From assembly GCA_963921825.1 (NCBI GenBank), contig OY997592.1, positions 63,074,336 to 63,138,335 of the forward strand: DNA of 64,000 nt, written 5' to 3'. Within the stretch, counting starts at the first letter, position 1; every line of letters starts with the position of its first letter. Positions 10,382 to 22,755 of this stretch are shown here, in pieces. Origin of the DNA: Erodium maritimum. Lineage: Eukaryota; Streptophyta; Magnoliopsida; Geraniales; Geraniaceae. The notes under the pieces are model-generated. The model had not been told where the DNA came from and searched no databases. It saw nothing but the letters and a program-made list of their open reading frames with translations. Made by a program: the position numbers and the translations under genes.

Positions 10382-12541
10382 TTTCATAATATTTTTGTTA
10401 ACAATCAATTTTTCAAAATTCATGTCATTAAATCTTTATATCTAAACAAATGATGAAATGTTAATAATGTCCTTCATTTATTAGTAATAGTCTTGATTAT
10501 TTATTTAATATTAATATAATTCCTTAGTAATATCTTAATTAATCTTTAATTATTACTAAATTTGTTTTCATTATAAATATAAATTAATCTTTTTTAATCT
10601 TTTTTTAATATTTTCTTTCATTATTTAAAAAATTATTTTTATTTTATTTTATTTTCAATAATTCTTTTTTTAGTTACTTCTTTTTTATTTATAAATTTCA
10701 TTATTATTTTCTTTATTTCTTTATTTTTTATCCATCATTTTCTAGTACGGAGGAAAGTCGGATTATTGAAGGCATGGGGAATTTTATGAAAGTAATTGTC
10801 AGGCTCCTCCAATCTCCACATAATACGAAGATACAATTCCTTCGTCATTCGAAATCTACACCGAAGTTGTGTTATGCTCCTTCACAATCTCCGTCTATAT
10901 AGATTCAGATTGTTGTGTTGCACTTGCGAGATGAACTTCTCCTCTTTTTGAATAATTACGACAATGTACTCATAATCTCGGGAATTCGTGACCACAGTCC
11001 ATAATGTGATGTGACAAACAATGAGTAGCAAGTTTTTGATTGAGTTGGGAATAGAGAGATTTAGTAGATGTTTTTTACATTAGGAAATGTATTTTTTTTA
11101 AGTACACCTAATCGTTGTTTTTTTTCTTCAAATTGCTGGACACGTGGTTCCCGTCGTTGATTGAACACGTCTGACTAGGCTAGATTTTGCGATAGCTTTG
11201 ACTAAATAGTCGTATTGGGAATGTTGTATTGTTTACTATATATAGGATAAGAATTTATTCACCCGTGCTTGGAACCTCACTGTTTTGTATCTTCTGTATT
11301 TAATTAACAACAAATTATCTCGGGCTCCGTAAGACTTCTGCTCTCGCCGCCTATGACGATATTGGCCTTTAGAGTTTCAAGGGTACACCCTTCTCTTCTC
11401 CTTCTTCCTCTCCATCCTTGTGTAGCCACCATAACTGCAACCCTTCTCTCTCGTATGGAGCTATCGCCATCGACCATCCTCCCTTTCCGCGACAACCCTT
11501 GTCGCCCCATCACTATAGCGCTCCGGTATCCCACAACCGTTTGCGATCGCGCCCCACTACCTCTTCCCCTGTATCCCCCGACACTCCACCGGCCACCACC
11601 ACCTCTTCCTCTACCACCAGAGTCACCACCTTCATCTCGAATCTACTTACTGTTTGCGCTGCCTCCGCCCCTGCCACCAACAATTCCTAAGACTGATAGG
11701 GCATCACGGGATGTCGTAGACACAACATGTTCCAACCCCATTCGCTGGATTGGGACTTTAATACCTCTGAGGTGTGTGTGGGGACGCACACGTCGGCCTG
11801 TCAAAGTCGGTACAAATCTGATATCCTGGTTCCCCTGTTTCATAGTATTATCATTGGACGCTCGTTATCCCTTCAAACACCTAATATCAATTATTACGGA
11901 CAATTTCAGGTCGAGACAAGAAATAGTTACTTTGAATTATAGTTGAGTAGTCACCTGCGTGGAGATTATCCACCATTAGTTGTTCACAAAAGAATCGGGT
12001 ATTTATTTGAAGGGTTAACTCTGATACTTACGGGTCAGGACTTACGTTTCACCCTTTTACTTTACATTTTATTTTCGATATTGTTTTCAATCTTATGGTC
12101 CTATTCGTATCTATATCGTATCATTATTAATTAATAAAGGTATGCTAAAAAATTTCACAACAAATGATGAAGAATGTTTTTTTTTCATTTTAAAAATAAA
12201 TGTCGTTCATCTTATCAGACTCATAGTGGTTATGAACTATTGTTCATGCATTACACTACAGATAACTTATGTAAGGAATCAAAAACATCTCCGAAAACCT
12301 AACTACCCTAACGAACAACCAGAGTGAAAATAACACACTTTAAAACTACTCAAAATCATAGCAAAATGAAACTGAGTTTCCAAACACAGTATCCACATGA
12401 ATTAAACCATATTGTATTAATCTGGGATGATAGAATAATAAGATATTTATGCAAAGATAGTCATCATACTGGAAATATAGCATCATATCCCGATGTTCAT
12501 AGGTTCAAAGCACCAAAAACATTCATAACCAAAGCTAAAAT
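10382..12541. other. Gene-free spacer, AT-rich with a C-rich island
   Basis: 10382-10740 is extremely A/T-rich and low in complexity. 11340-11700 is C-rich and locally open in two frames, but the translations are low-complexity Pro/Leu/Thr with no recognisable domain. A TATATATAGG motif at about 11238 lies 100 bp upstream of the island. That is too little to call a gene. 11950-12541 shows nothing beyond the approach to the RPL10 3' end. Confidence 0.5.
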
Positions 12542-12577
12542 CAGACAAGCAAAATGTTGAAAACCAATGCTACAAAC

Positions 12578-13252
12578 CTAAGCAGCAACATTGATATTGT
12601 CACTCAAAAAAGCCTGGCCAGGCTTCCTAGCAGCCAAAGGTCCATGGCATCCCAAGAGCTTGGCATTGACACCATCAGGCTGAATCCTGCTCTCCTGCTT
12701 CCACCTGATATAATCAGCCCTCCCGAACTTGGTGAACCCCCACTTTCGGCTCACAATGATCTTCTGCCTACCGGGGAACTTAAACTTAGCCCTCCTCAGT
12801 GCCTCCTGAGCATTGTTCCCATTCGAATCCTTGCACCTCACAGAGAGCAAGACCTGCCCAATGCTAACCCTAGCACACACACCCTGTGGCTTCCCAAAGG
12901 CACCACGCATACCAGTTTGGAGCCTATCAGCCCCGGCACACGAGAGCATCTTGTTGATGCGGAGGACATGGAAGGGGTGGACCCTAACACGTAGGTGAAA
13001 AGCATCTTTACCAGCAAACTTGGTCATGTACTTGTTGCATGCAATGCGAGCAGCTTCCAAGGCTTCACTGGACACATTTTCCTTCTCCCATGAGACAAGA
13101 TGTACACAGAAGGGGAACTCATCAACCCCTTTCTTCTTCATGCCCACATCGTAGATTCTGATCTTGGGATCAGGAACACCACGGCAGTACCTTGACTTGG
13201 GGTATGGCTTGTTCTTGATCTGACGGTAACACCTTGCTGGTCTTCGGCCCAT
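12578..13252 (-). CDS. RPL10: 60S ribosomal protein L10 (uL16)
   Basis: A 224-residue protein in one uninterrupted coding exon. It begins [20 protein letters not shown] and includes [31 protein letters not shown], the tip-loop segment [16 protein letters not shown] and [12 protein letters not shown], all hallmarks of eukaryotic uL16. It joins the 60S subunit last in the cytoplasm and shapes the tRNA corridor near the peptidyl-transferase centre. Length is normal for plants, with no internal stop. The 5' UTR has an 828-bp intron: acceptor TTGCTTCAG at 13261 and donor GTCATC at 14088, with a first exon from 14089. The promoter is of ribosomal-protein type (14152-14280). The gene lies head-to-tail with NSA2, a 60S assembly factor. 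Identity is very secure. Confidence 0.98.
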   Translation of the reverse strand: MGRRPARCYRQIKNKPYPKSRYCRGVPDPKIRIYDVGMKKKGVDEFPFCVHLVSWEKENVSSEALEAARIACNKYMTKFAGKDAFHLRVRVHPFHVLRINKMLSCAGADRLQTGMRGAFGKPQGVCARVSIGQVLLSVRCKDSNGNNAQEALRRAKFKFPGRQKIIVSRKWGFTKFGRADYIRWKQESRIQPDGVNAKLLGCHGPLAARKPGQAFLSDNINVAA

Positions 13253-14151
13253 TGTGTTCCTGAAGCAACGTATAACAAAGGCTCAGGGATAGATCCAACT
13301 TAGAAAATTGAAAAACAATGCCTTCTTGTATTTACAAGTCATGCAAATTAATAAAAAACATGAATATTGCTCACAACAAGGTTCCAGTTATGTTATACAG
13401 ATTTCAGGCAAGGCTGAGACTCTTGTATTGATTCAATTGTTCAAAGCACCACAATATAACAATAACAGAATTAATTTCTAATCAAATTATAAATCATCAC
13501 AATACATACTCAAGAAACATATGCACTAAAATGTACTACTCAAGAGAAAACTTTAATTAAACACAAACATCTACAAAAATTAGCCAATAATAATGATGAT
13601 ACAAATTCGGCAGTAGAAGCTACAATTTTCCCCCAGTTTCAATCCTCCCACAAAAACTACAAATCAATCAGAACAGCACCCTCAGAACAAAAAAAAATCA
13701 ACAGATATATTCAGACAAGGCTGAAACTTTTATAAATGGTGTCCAATCACTGGGAGATACTCCAATATGCATATTACATTAAATCAACTAAGCAAAGTAG
13801 GGGTAGATTCATCCAAAACCAACCAAACTAATCATATACACATAGAAGATAGAAACAATCCAACAGTTCTTTCTCGGGAATCAAGTCACAACGCAAACAC
13901 ATGAAGAAAACAGTTCAGATCCAGAAATTTATCAAGCATGGTCAAAGGGTTTGTGGGTTTTCAACACAAATTGAAGAAATGTGAAAGAAACCCAACATGG
14001 ATACACAGATCCAGGTGCAGAAACGAATAATATCAACAGGGATACAGAAACATATTAAGGATTATCAGAGAAGAAAGAGAGAGATGACCTGCTTCTCTGC
14101 TCCGAGAGTCTGCAAAATGAGGCGGATAATTAGATTGATGAACGATGTCAG

Positions 14152-14280
14152 CTTTATAGGTATCGTCCGAACCCTAACACTCTTGTTTATAAGCCCACTA
14201 CTGTCAGCCCAAAACCACAAACCCAAAATGGTAACATGAGCCCATTTCCGACCCTACCTCTGCAGGCCCAGGAAATGAAC
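14152..14280 (-). promoter_or_regulatory. RPL10 promoter: TATA, telo-box and site II-like motifs
   Basis: On the minus strand, CTATAAAG at about 14153-14160 lies just upstream of the first untranslated exon. A telo-box (AACCCTAA on the plus strand, 14170-14177) and several GCCCA/TGGGC motifs between 14192 and 14275 follow. Telo-box plus site II is the known signature of plant translation-machinery genes controlled by TCP-type factors. The start site itself is inferred. Confidence 0.7.
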
Positions 14281-14439
14281 CTGAGATGAGCTGAGGAAGA
14301 ACAAGTCCGATTGTTGTCAATATCAGAATTCAGAAGAGGATTTTTAAGTGTGTGTGATTCAAACCCGAACTCATTTTGAAGAGACTTATGGACGATTATG
14401 TAAACAGCAAGCATGGCCTCTATATTTTTTAACAGAAAA

Positions 14440-14716
14440 ATTCATTAATAATTAATAAACTTTATAAACCGAACATATACCGATCAACATTCGCGTTGCG
14501 TTGTATCTGTCAGCCGTTCTCGAAAACCCGAGAAACCACTATCGAGATGAATAACTCTCGAAAAGGGCTATGCAAGCCTAGAAAAATGAAAACTACCAAG
14601 TCGGTCTTTCTTATCGACTCTCCAAAGAGATCTGTCGGAAAAAAAACGACTGGACACACCATCAAAGACAGCAACCACACCTACCGAAAATCTAGGATTC
14701 CAATAGGAGGAACGAA
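14440..14716 (-). mobile_element. 5'-truncated copy of the retroposon at 19880-20975
   Basis: Its reverse complement aligns with about 20690-20970, sharing GGTAGGTGTGG, GGAGAGTCGATAAGA, AGACCGAC, GAGAGYTATTCATCTCG and the tail GGTTTRTAARRTTTATTAA. Only the 3' part is present, the usual outcome of target-primed reverse transcription. No coding potential. Confidence 0.75.
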
Positions 14717-14746
14717 AAAATACAAATAACATAAATTATATAAATA

Positions 14747-15422
14747 ACATAAACACAAACGACAACGCAACACTACTCACGGTCGCCCTCCAAAGTATGT
14801 GACTTGGATCGGAGCATGACTTCTTTATTATCAAACGCATTTACAAAATTTATATTTCCACAGACATTAAAAAAAAAGGTTTCGCTTTTCATGTGGACTT
14901 TGTTATTTTTTAGGCTTTCAAGTCGTAAGTAAATTTTAAAAATAGAAAACCAACTCAATAATGGACTACAGATCCACTTTTTGTTTCCATCCTTTCTAAA
15001 CCCTAGGTGCTACCATCGTTTCCAGAATTTTTAGTAGGTTATGGTGAAGAGCGACTAAGATACGTCGGTGTCGGTTTTATACATAACATAAACACAATCG
15101 ACAATGCAACACTACTCAGGGTTGTCCTTCAAAGGTCTGGGGCTTGGATCGGGGCATGACCTCTTTAATAATAAACGTATTTACAAAATTTATATTTCCA
15201 CATAGACACTAAAAGAAAGGTTTCACTTTTCATATGGACTTTGTCATTTTTAGGCTTTCAAAGTCGTAAGTAAATTTTAGAAATGGAAAACCAACTCAAC
15301 AACGGACTACAAGATCCACTTTTTTTTTCCACCCTGTCTAAACCCTAGGTGCTACCATCGTTTCCAAAATTTGTAGTAGGTTATGGTGAGGCACAACTAA
15401 GATACGCCCATGTCGGTTTTCT
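14747..15422. repeat. Tandem duplication, 2 copies of about 339 bp
   Basis: ACATAAACAC starts at 14747 and at 15086, and the two copies stay colinear to about 15422. Both hold GCATGACYTCTTTA, GGACTTTGT, AACCCTAGGTGCTACCATCG and GTAGGTTATGGTGA. They differ by scattered substitutions and small indels, so the duplication is not recent. Function unknown; no open frame. Confidence 0.9.
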
Positions 15423-15896
15423 AGGCTAACATGTGTTTTTCAATATTAAACACCAACGGATGACAAATCCAAATTCTTCATTAGTGTTTCCCCTAGATAT
15501 TCTGATGCCTAGCTGTACGGTCGGTGATGTTTGCCCTATCCTAATGGTTTGTATTAAAACGAATATTTCTAGTGAATTAATGTCTAATATGTTCAATATT
15601 AAAATTTAATTAAAACAAAACCAAAATTGATATGATTTAATAGTACAAATTAAAGATGACTCAAGGGACACAAGTATAGGTTTAGTGCCCTGTGATTAAC
15701 CCTAATAAAAGTTTCTATAACACGAAGCAGAAAAAAGATGTCAACATTGCACAAAGAAAGTAGAGTACCTAAAGATATTAAAGTAACTCATGATATAGAT
15801 CAATAGTCAGTTACAATGAGAACTGAGAAAGCAAAAAACTACAACCCCATGTAGAATTCAATTTCAGACATCAGCATGAGGCATATTAGTATCCTC
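15423..15896. other. Intergenic spacer downstream of NSA2
   Basis: AT-rich sequence between the tandem duplication and the NSA2 stop codon. The right part (from about 15700) probably includes the NSA2 3' UTR on the minus strand. No other feature is seen. Confidence 0.4.
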
Positions 15897-18411
15897 TTAG
15901 ACTAGGAGAACTCCATTCACACAACCATCATTCTCTGGATTATTCGTAATCTGAGCATATTTCCCTGCAAGAACCATTTAACAAAACTAAGCAAAAATGC
16001 TACAGGAAAACAAGGGTAATCAGCATTCACAGAAAAAACTTACCCCAAACAACCTTCCCGGCAGGTGTCACCAAACCAAGTTCACTCACATTCACCTGAA
16101 ATTCAGGTCAAAATGAATCAAGTACAAGACAAATTGGAATACCCCGTTGAAGTGTTCTCATGAATTAAGTCATTCTGATCAAAATGAATATCAATTACCT
16201 CTATGATGGTTCCCTTGGTAAGAACACCAAGGGATGTATACATAGCCCCATTAGGATTCTTTTTTATTCCAATGATATCGAGATTAAACGTGCATTTGAG
16301 CTCGGGATGTGTTATATGGGCTTTGTTGAATCGCAGTCCTGTTGGCCGGATAAACCTCTCATACTTGGGAGGCTTTCTAGTGAAACTTGGCCCCACAAAT
16401 GTGGCCTTCGTGACCATCCTCTTCCACTGCTTGGCTGCAACACAATAAACAGACAGATTAAACTAGTTGTTTTTTGATTAATTATATAACTGTGTAAGAA
16501 TACAGTTAAACTCGGCAACAAGCACAGAACAATCCAACCCACAAATTCAGTCACACTAATACACAACAAGACTTACAAATTCAACCATCTCCACACAGCA
16601 CAAATTCAGATCTAAATTGCACAATTGAAGGTCGTTTTGTTTGTTATGTGACTACCATGAAAAGCATTGAAATTTTAAAACATAACAGATAAGATCGACA
16701 TATCTTCTCAATTTTTGACATGTGCTAGAAATAGATTGCCAGATCAGAAATAAACAGAATTAGAAGATAGAGAACATTTTTAAGCTATCATTTGATATTA
16801 TGACAATAAGAGGGTCAGGAGCTTGTAGACCACTTACTCTTCCTTTTACCGGTTCTGACCACTTTAAACATTTCATCTTCAGCCACAGGTCTAACCTGAA
16901 GAAGCAAAAGAAGTTCAAATTGTAAGTTTTTGATCACGGACTAGGATAACTATACAAGTACAATAGAAAGACAGCTAGCTAGAAACTGTAAACCAAGACA
17001 ATCTAGTAAACCTCACCTTAGGTAGAGGGACTTCCCATTTCCCAGCCTTTTCTTTCCTCTTTTGCTTGATTGTGTTACTAAGAACCTACATACATCAATA
17101 TGCCAAAGTCAGACATGACTCATGAGGGATGAAGTTCCATCCATCATCAAGGATGTTTTGATTATAACATAGGAAGGGTAGTATACCTTTGCTCGTGCTG
17201 TGTTTTCACGATCAAGTAGGTAGGAAGGAACAGCACCATCCTCAACATTGTCATCCACCTTGCGTCTTTTTGATGACTCATCATGCATAGCCAATCTATT
17301 AAAAGTATGAGCAAACATGTTCATCGGTTTCATCAGTAATAATCATAAAAGACCCAAAGTAACAAAGCTTAATCCCCATGTCTAAAACAAAGATAGTCAA
17401 ACATGCAATTGAGGTACCTTTGGGCATACGAATAAAAAGACATAAGTGCTCAAGCATCAAAAATAAAAAATATGTCCATCACCCACTTCCCAGTCAATTA
17501 TAGATACAACCATAAGCTGCTTAATATTATATATTTCAAATTGCATGAAGTTCAGATATAATATATACAGAAGCAGTGAGTTTAGCAAGCTAAAACCTGA
17601 GCTACTCTTGCTATAGCTATTAACCCACATTTCCTAATCCCTCCAACCTAAAATAAGTATCCCGTTTGTCTATTGGAAAGAATTAAGTACTTATTTTTTG
17701 TGTTGGACTTTCCACCCTTCACCACATATATTTACATATCCCTGTCATCAAAGTTTGTCATAACTAAGTACTAATGAACAAACTTAAAGCAAAATTGGAC
17801 TCTAATTTTGGCATTCAGTTTAGTAAAGTGTGACACTTATGATAGAAGAAGTGTCTAACAACTTTATAAAGGATCATATTCTTCTAATAACATTTAAATT
17901 TTATGCACTCCTCACAATATCTGAAACACCTCGATACTTTCGATATACTTCATGTATATTGTAGGCTTGTAGCTATAACATAATATTGTTATTTCATGTA
18001 TTAGTGATTCTAAATACCCACTCGACACCAATTTCCACAATGAATTCTTGTGATCAATTAACATTCATAAATTCTAAATTTATCTACAAAAAACAAAGGC
18101 GGTTAAAGTAATGCACTTACGTCTTCTTCATGAGTGCCTTCTCTTGATACCGTTTCTTAGCAAACATCTTACCCTTAATACCCAGAGTCTGTAGAATTCA
18201 ACATAAGAAAATTACTTTCACAATCGCAGCAGCAATTGAAAAGAACAAGTCAATCAAACAGAGCCAATAATAGGTAGAAAAGATACTAAACCTTCTGGGC
18301 CTTAGCAGAACGCTCATGGACCTCACGTGCCTCCCTCTTACGCTTGCGCTCAAAGTGGTCTGGCCGATAGCCATTCCTCTTCCTGTGCAGGTCTATGTAA
18401 TCTCCTTGAGG
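15897..18411 (-). CDS. NSA2: Ribosome biogenesis protein NSA2 homologue
   Basis: Nuclear/nucleolar assembly factor of pre-60S particles (uS8/eS8-like fold). Eight coding exons can be traced with GT/AG borders and matching phases: 18292-18411, 18121-18188, 17187-17295, 17017-17085, 16838-16895, 16199-16434, 16044-16095 and 15897-15964. They total 780 nt, which with the initiator Met gives 260 residues, the usual length. Diagnostic segments are [77 protein letters not shown] and the C-terminal [15 protein letters not shown]. The codon after the first traced acceptor is Pro 2, so the ATG lies in an upstream exon. ATG-GT candidates are at 18531-18533 and 19028-19030, both with weak donors. The gene looks functional. 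Confidence 0.95.
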
Positions 18412-19500
18412 CTAAAAACAGGGACAACAAAAAGAAGAAGAGCAATCAGTGAAGTACTAATTTTACACAAACCAGTAGCAACACAAAACATAATTGAGCC
18501 ATGGAGTGATGGATTGAAGAGAATTCGAACCATCGTGCAGAGAACTGTGCAGCTTCCGTTTACAGAGAGAATGGGTTAGCAAAGAAACCCTGGTGAGAGA
18601 GAAAGAAGAAGGTGAGAGAGAAATACATGTACTATGATTGAGTGGAGAAAGAACCAGCTCACCAACAAATCTCAACCTTAGTGGGTACATCATAAACCTT
18701 AGCAAAACTGTAACTTAGCGAACTGCTTATCCTTAATCAAATTGGGAGATAACAAAGAACATCATAAAATCAATTGACCTGACCACTTTCTAAGAAACTA
18801 TCACACAATTTGAAGTAGTCCCAAACTTATTCAAATTGCATTAAAGTTTCAGCAGAGATACTCTCAGACATATAGCATCAATAGAACAAAGAGAAACTCT
18901 GGAACCTATCACTTCCTTCTGTGGCACTAAACATAATCAGTTAACCTCACACAAATCACAACCCACCAATCCTATCTCAGTTCTACCTCAAAGTTAACTT
19001 ATATTGTATAAACAAGACAAACAAAACCATTTTGGAAAGGAAAAAAAACATCTCAGACTCTCAGTCACTCCATAAGCTTCTTAACTCTTTACAAATTAGA
19101 TACCCTTTTGGGTACTAATTTCTCTCTCTCTCTCTCAGCAGAGTCACTACAGAATAGCATCAACTATATCATCAGCAACCAAAGACATTATATTTAGGCA
19201 CTAGTAAGGTCGAATTTAATGTCACCGCAACAATCCACAGGTACCAAACAATTCATAGTTGAACTGAACATGTATAAAGAGATAATCGCACGATTTAAAA
19301 ATTGAAATCAGTAGCATAAACAAAAGCCGATGAAACCCATGAATCGTATTTGGTGGGTATAGAAGGAATTACCTTTGTGAGGTTTTCCTGAGGTGGAGAC
19401 GAGGTGGAGACTGAGACGGAGCCGAAACTGAGGAGGCTTGTTGTGAGAGAAAAGGGACGTATATGTCTCTGCGCGGAACTTAGGGTTAAGAGAGTAAGTG
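18412..19500 (-). other. NSA2 5' region: leader exon, intron and promoter-proximal telo-box
   Basis: A likely untranslated exon ends at a donor GTAATTCC (exon edge 19373), preceded on the minus strand by pyrimidine-rich sequence typical of leaders. A telo-box (minus-strand AACCCTAA) lies at about 19479-19486, as in RPL10. A CT microsatellite sits at 19122-19137. The small exon carrying the initiator ATG should be in here but could not be assigned. Confidence 0.5.
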
Positions 19501-19744
19501 GGTATCCATGCCTGCTCCGAACCCGATCCTCACCCGACCCGAAAATAACCCATCCGAACGAATATATCCGACCCGAATACGACCCATTACCAACCATTTG
19601 TGTTTCTCCCACCCGAATGGAGAGTAAGCGGGTATCAACCATTTGTGTAAGAATAGAATAGATCAATGAAGTTAAAGATGCAATCGGGTGTTCACAATGG
19701 AGCGAGAAAACTTATTCATCAAGTGAAAATATATAAATTAAATA

Positions 19745-19879
19745 AATTATCTCCAGTCATCTACATGAATATAATCTGTCATTTGAATCACATTATAATC
19801 TCAATAAAAATAATATAAATTACTTATATGCAACATGATATTACTAGTTCTTCATGCAAATCAACTATCTATCTATAAA
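19745..19879. repeat. Segmental duplication, copy 1
   Basis: Sequence with GTCATCTACATGAATA, ATAATCTCAATA and ACTTATATGCAACA, then TTCATGCAAAT. The same sequence occurs at 21150-21222 continuing at 22756-22810, where it is split by the MULE. The right edge of copy 1 carries the target site of the retroposon that starts at 19880. Confidence 0.85.
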
Positions 19880-20975
19880 CATTAATTAATGTCCTGACCA
19901 AAAGCACGCGTTTCTCTCTCAAAAAAAAGAGAACCCACTCCATATACACCAGACCGTCGGTGGACTTCTCCCTTTGTCCTCCTTCCCCAGTTTCAGTCAC
20001 CTCGCTCTATGGTGGAGCTCGGCTCTCACCTCGTTTTGTCTCCCTCGCGCCACAGCACATCTTGGTTGTCGGATTTTGGGCTCGCCGCTACAACGTCGTC
20101 GGAGTGTTGTGCTCCCCCAGCACAGCCGGCTTCGCCCTGCACACTCCGGCCGAAGCTCGCCTCGCAACAGCAGCTGTCTGGCCATCCACCCCCGTCGTCG
20201 CAGGCCACCCTCCGCCGTCACCCACCCTCATGCTCTGGCCGGATCCGCCCCCCTATGGCCTTCTCGGACCAGATCCACACCACCTCCGCCCAGATCTGCC
20301 TCTCCCGCTCCGCCCCCTCGTCCTCACGACCCGATCCTCCTCCCAGCCACCTTCGACGACGGTCAGCCGCCAGCTTCCCCCTCCGGCCTCATCTCCCGAC
20401 AAGGACGACACAAGTTTCTCCGGCCGAGTCTCTCAACCGTGCTTATCCGGCCAGACAATCAGATCTGCACCCACCTTCCGTCGGAACGCCGCAGTCCAAG
20501 CCGTTCAGTCGTGCTCCTGCATATAGTGTTTACCCGACCAGATCCGTGCACCATCCCCAAGAGGATCAGATCTGCTTCCGTCAGCGCCGCCCTCCCCGCT
20601 ACCATCCCAACCCTAGTCATCGGAGGTCGGTCGCGAGTAGCTTAGACTCGTCTTTTTTGTTTATGTTTGTGTATTTTGTTGTTCCCCCTGCCGAAATCTT
20701 GGATCTCTGGTAGGTGTGGCTGCTGCCTCTGGTGGCGTGTCCGGTCGGGCCTTTCTATTGACGGATCTCTTCGGAGAGTCGATAAGATAGACCGACCTGG
20801 TAGTTTTAGTTTATCTAGACGATGTGTCGTCTTTTTCGAGAGCTATTCATCTCGTTGGTCGTCTCTCGGGTTTTTGAGAACGACCGACGGATGCAACGCT
20901 TGTGTTGTTTGGTGTGTTTATTCGGTTTGTAAGATTTATTAAATCGTTAATGAATCTTTATGTTCAAAAGAAACA
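19880..20975 (+). mobile_element. GC-rich non-LTR retroposon, about 1.1 kb, 17-bp TSD
   Basis: Flanked by a 17-bp target duplication with one mismatch (19863-19879 and 20976-20992, AACTATCTATCTATAAA type). The first 750 bp is very C-rich and open in all three plus frames, giving Pro/Ser/Arg-rich strings without a domain. The last 300 bp is the conserved part shared with 14440-14716. It ends in A-rich GTTCAAAAGAAAC. Duplication length and 5'-truncated sister copy fit LINE-mobilised retroposition. No RT is encoded, so it is non-autonomous. Confidence 0.75.
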
Positions 20976-21222
20976 AACTATATATCTATAAAGATAATAT
21001 AAACCTCTCTTCCCAGTTCCCCTGATTTTGCGGAATGCAATTAATCGTACGTGGATATCAACCACTTTTGTTTCTCCCTCTTCCCGTATGTATGTTCACT
21101 ATGTCATTATCTTCTTTTCGTTGAACCGGTATTTGATTTTATTTTCGGTCATCTACATGAATACCATTTGTCCTCTTCTGAAACACACTATAATCTCAAT
21201 AGAAATAACATAAAACTACTTA

Positions 21223-22755
21223 GAGGAAAAATCAAATAGAAATCACTCCTTAACGTAAAAACTGTGTGAACCAATCCAAGCCCATTCATTTTAAGAATGG
21301 ATGGATGAGATGCAATTGATTTGTTGACTTGTTCACTGCAAAAAAAACATCACTTTTTAGTAAGGGGTAAGGGGTAAGGGCTTTTTAGTAAAGCCATCAT
21401 ATTTTTTTTTACCAATTCACTAATTTAATTTTTCCCGCTTCGTTTGAACTCTGATTGGCTTCAAACTTGCGCCATTAGTTTTGTATTTTCAAGGGCTTTC
21501 TATCAAGATCAGCCATAAATATATTTTGAAGCACGAAAAAAAAAATATTTTCGGGGTTGATTTTTTTAAAAAAAGTTAAGTCTGGGTAATTTTTATCAAC
21601 ACTATACACTGGATTTATCACCTCATTTTCCAGAATCGAACATGATTTTTATCACATCATCACATGTTTTTTTATGAACACGAAGCACTAGTTTTATCAA
21701 CACTAAACACTATGTTTATCATTAAATTACATGTGTTTTATCATCCCATCACATGTTTTTTTATCAACACTAAACTCTAGGTTATCACCCTTATTTCGGG
21801 GCTTATTTTTAAAAAAAGTTAAGTCTGTGTAATTTTTATCAACACTATACACTGAGTTTATCAACACTATACACTGAGTTTATCAACACTATACACTAGG
21901 TTTATCAACACTGAACACCAGTTTTATCACTTCATTTTCCAAAATCGAACATGATTTTTATCACATCATCACATGTTTTTTTATGAACACTAAGCACTAG
22001 TTTTATCAACACTAAACACTATGTAATTACATGTGTTTTTATCATCCCATCACATGTTTTTTTTATCAACACTAAACTCTAGGTTATCCCCCTTATTTTG
22101 GGGCTGATTTAAAAAAAAAAAAGTTAAGTTTGTGTAATTTTTATCAACACTATACACTGGGTTTATCAACATTATACACTGGGTTTATCAACACTATACA
22201 CTGGGTTTATCAACACTGAACACTAGTTTTATCACCTCATTTTCCAAAATCGAACATGATTTTTATTACATCATCACATGTTTTTTTATGAACACTAAGC
22301 ATTAATTTTATCAACATTAAACACTATTTAGCACTAGTTTGATACCTCGATATAAAAAATTTATTAGTGAAGATTTATCAACACTTAACATTGTTTTTAT
22401 CACCCCAATATAACTTTTTATTTTCGTGCTTCAAAATATATTCATGACTGATCTTGATTTGAAGCCCTTAGAAAAAGAAAAATATTGGCGCAAGTTTGGA
22501 GCTAATCGGAGTTCAAACGAATCGGGAAATATTAAATTAGTGAATTGGTTAAGAAAAAAATGGACACTTGTCCACATGGCACCATGTTTTTACAATTATG
22601 CCCTTGTTTGTGTGAGAAAGGAAGAAATGGGTGAGTTTTGGTAGAATTGGGATGATGATGTGACATTATGGTGAATGTTGGATCTAAAGGGTGTATGGTT
22701 AGGATTGGTTCACACAGTTTTTAGGATAAGGAAGGTTTCTATTATATTTCTCCTC
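21223..22755. mobile_element. MULE-like foldback element, 10-bp TSD AAACTACTTA
   Basis: Perfect 10-bp target duplications AAACTACTTA at 21213-21222 and 22756-22765 define the ends. Outer inverted repeats start GAGGAAAAATC (left) and GAGGAGAAATA (right, inverted) and include AAACTGTGTGAACCAATCC. An inner pair of inverted blocks (about 21415-21540 and 22425-22560) contains CTTGCGCC and ATATTTTGAAGCACGAAA. The middle is a degenerate tandem array. TSD length and long repeats point to Mutator-like elements. No transposase is present, so it is non-autonomous. Confidence 0.85.
21590..22400. repeat. Degenerate short tandem repeats inside the MULE
   Basis: Dozens of variants of TTTATCAACACTATACACTG (roughly 21 bp), alternating with TCACATCATCACATGTTTTT blocks. 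There is a higher-order period of about 300 bp: TTAAGTYTGTGTAATTTTTA occurs at about 21570, 21820 and 22125. It occupies the loop between the inverted arms. Confidence 0.85.

Noticed and set aside
11353-11946. 197-codon plus-strand frame
   Set aside because: Low-complexity Pro/Leu/Thr with a second frame equally open; no domain, no splice or promoter support.
19960-20713. Three overlapping plus-strand frames of 188-234 codons
   Set aside because: All three frames are open because the DNA is C-rich; no domain. The segment is the 5' part of a retroposon.
21030-21239. Short plus-strand frames of about 60 codons
   Set aside because: AT-rich, no domain, and within a duplicated non-coding segment.
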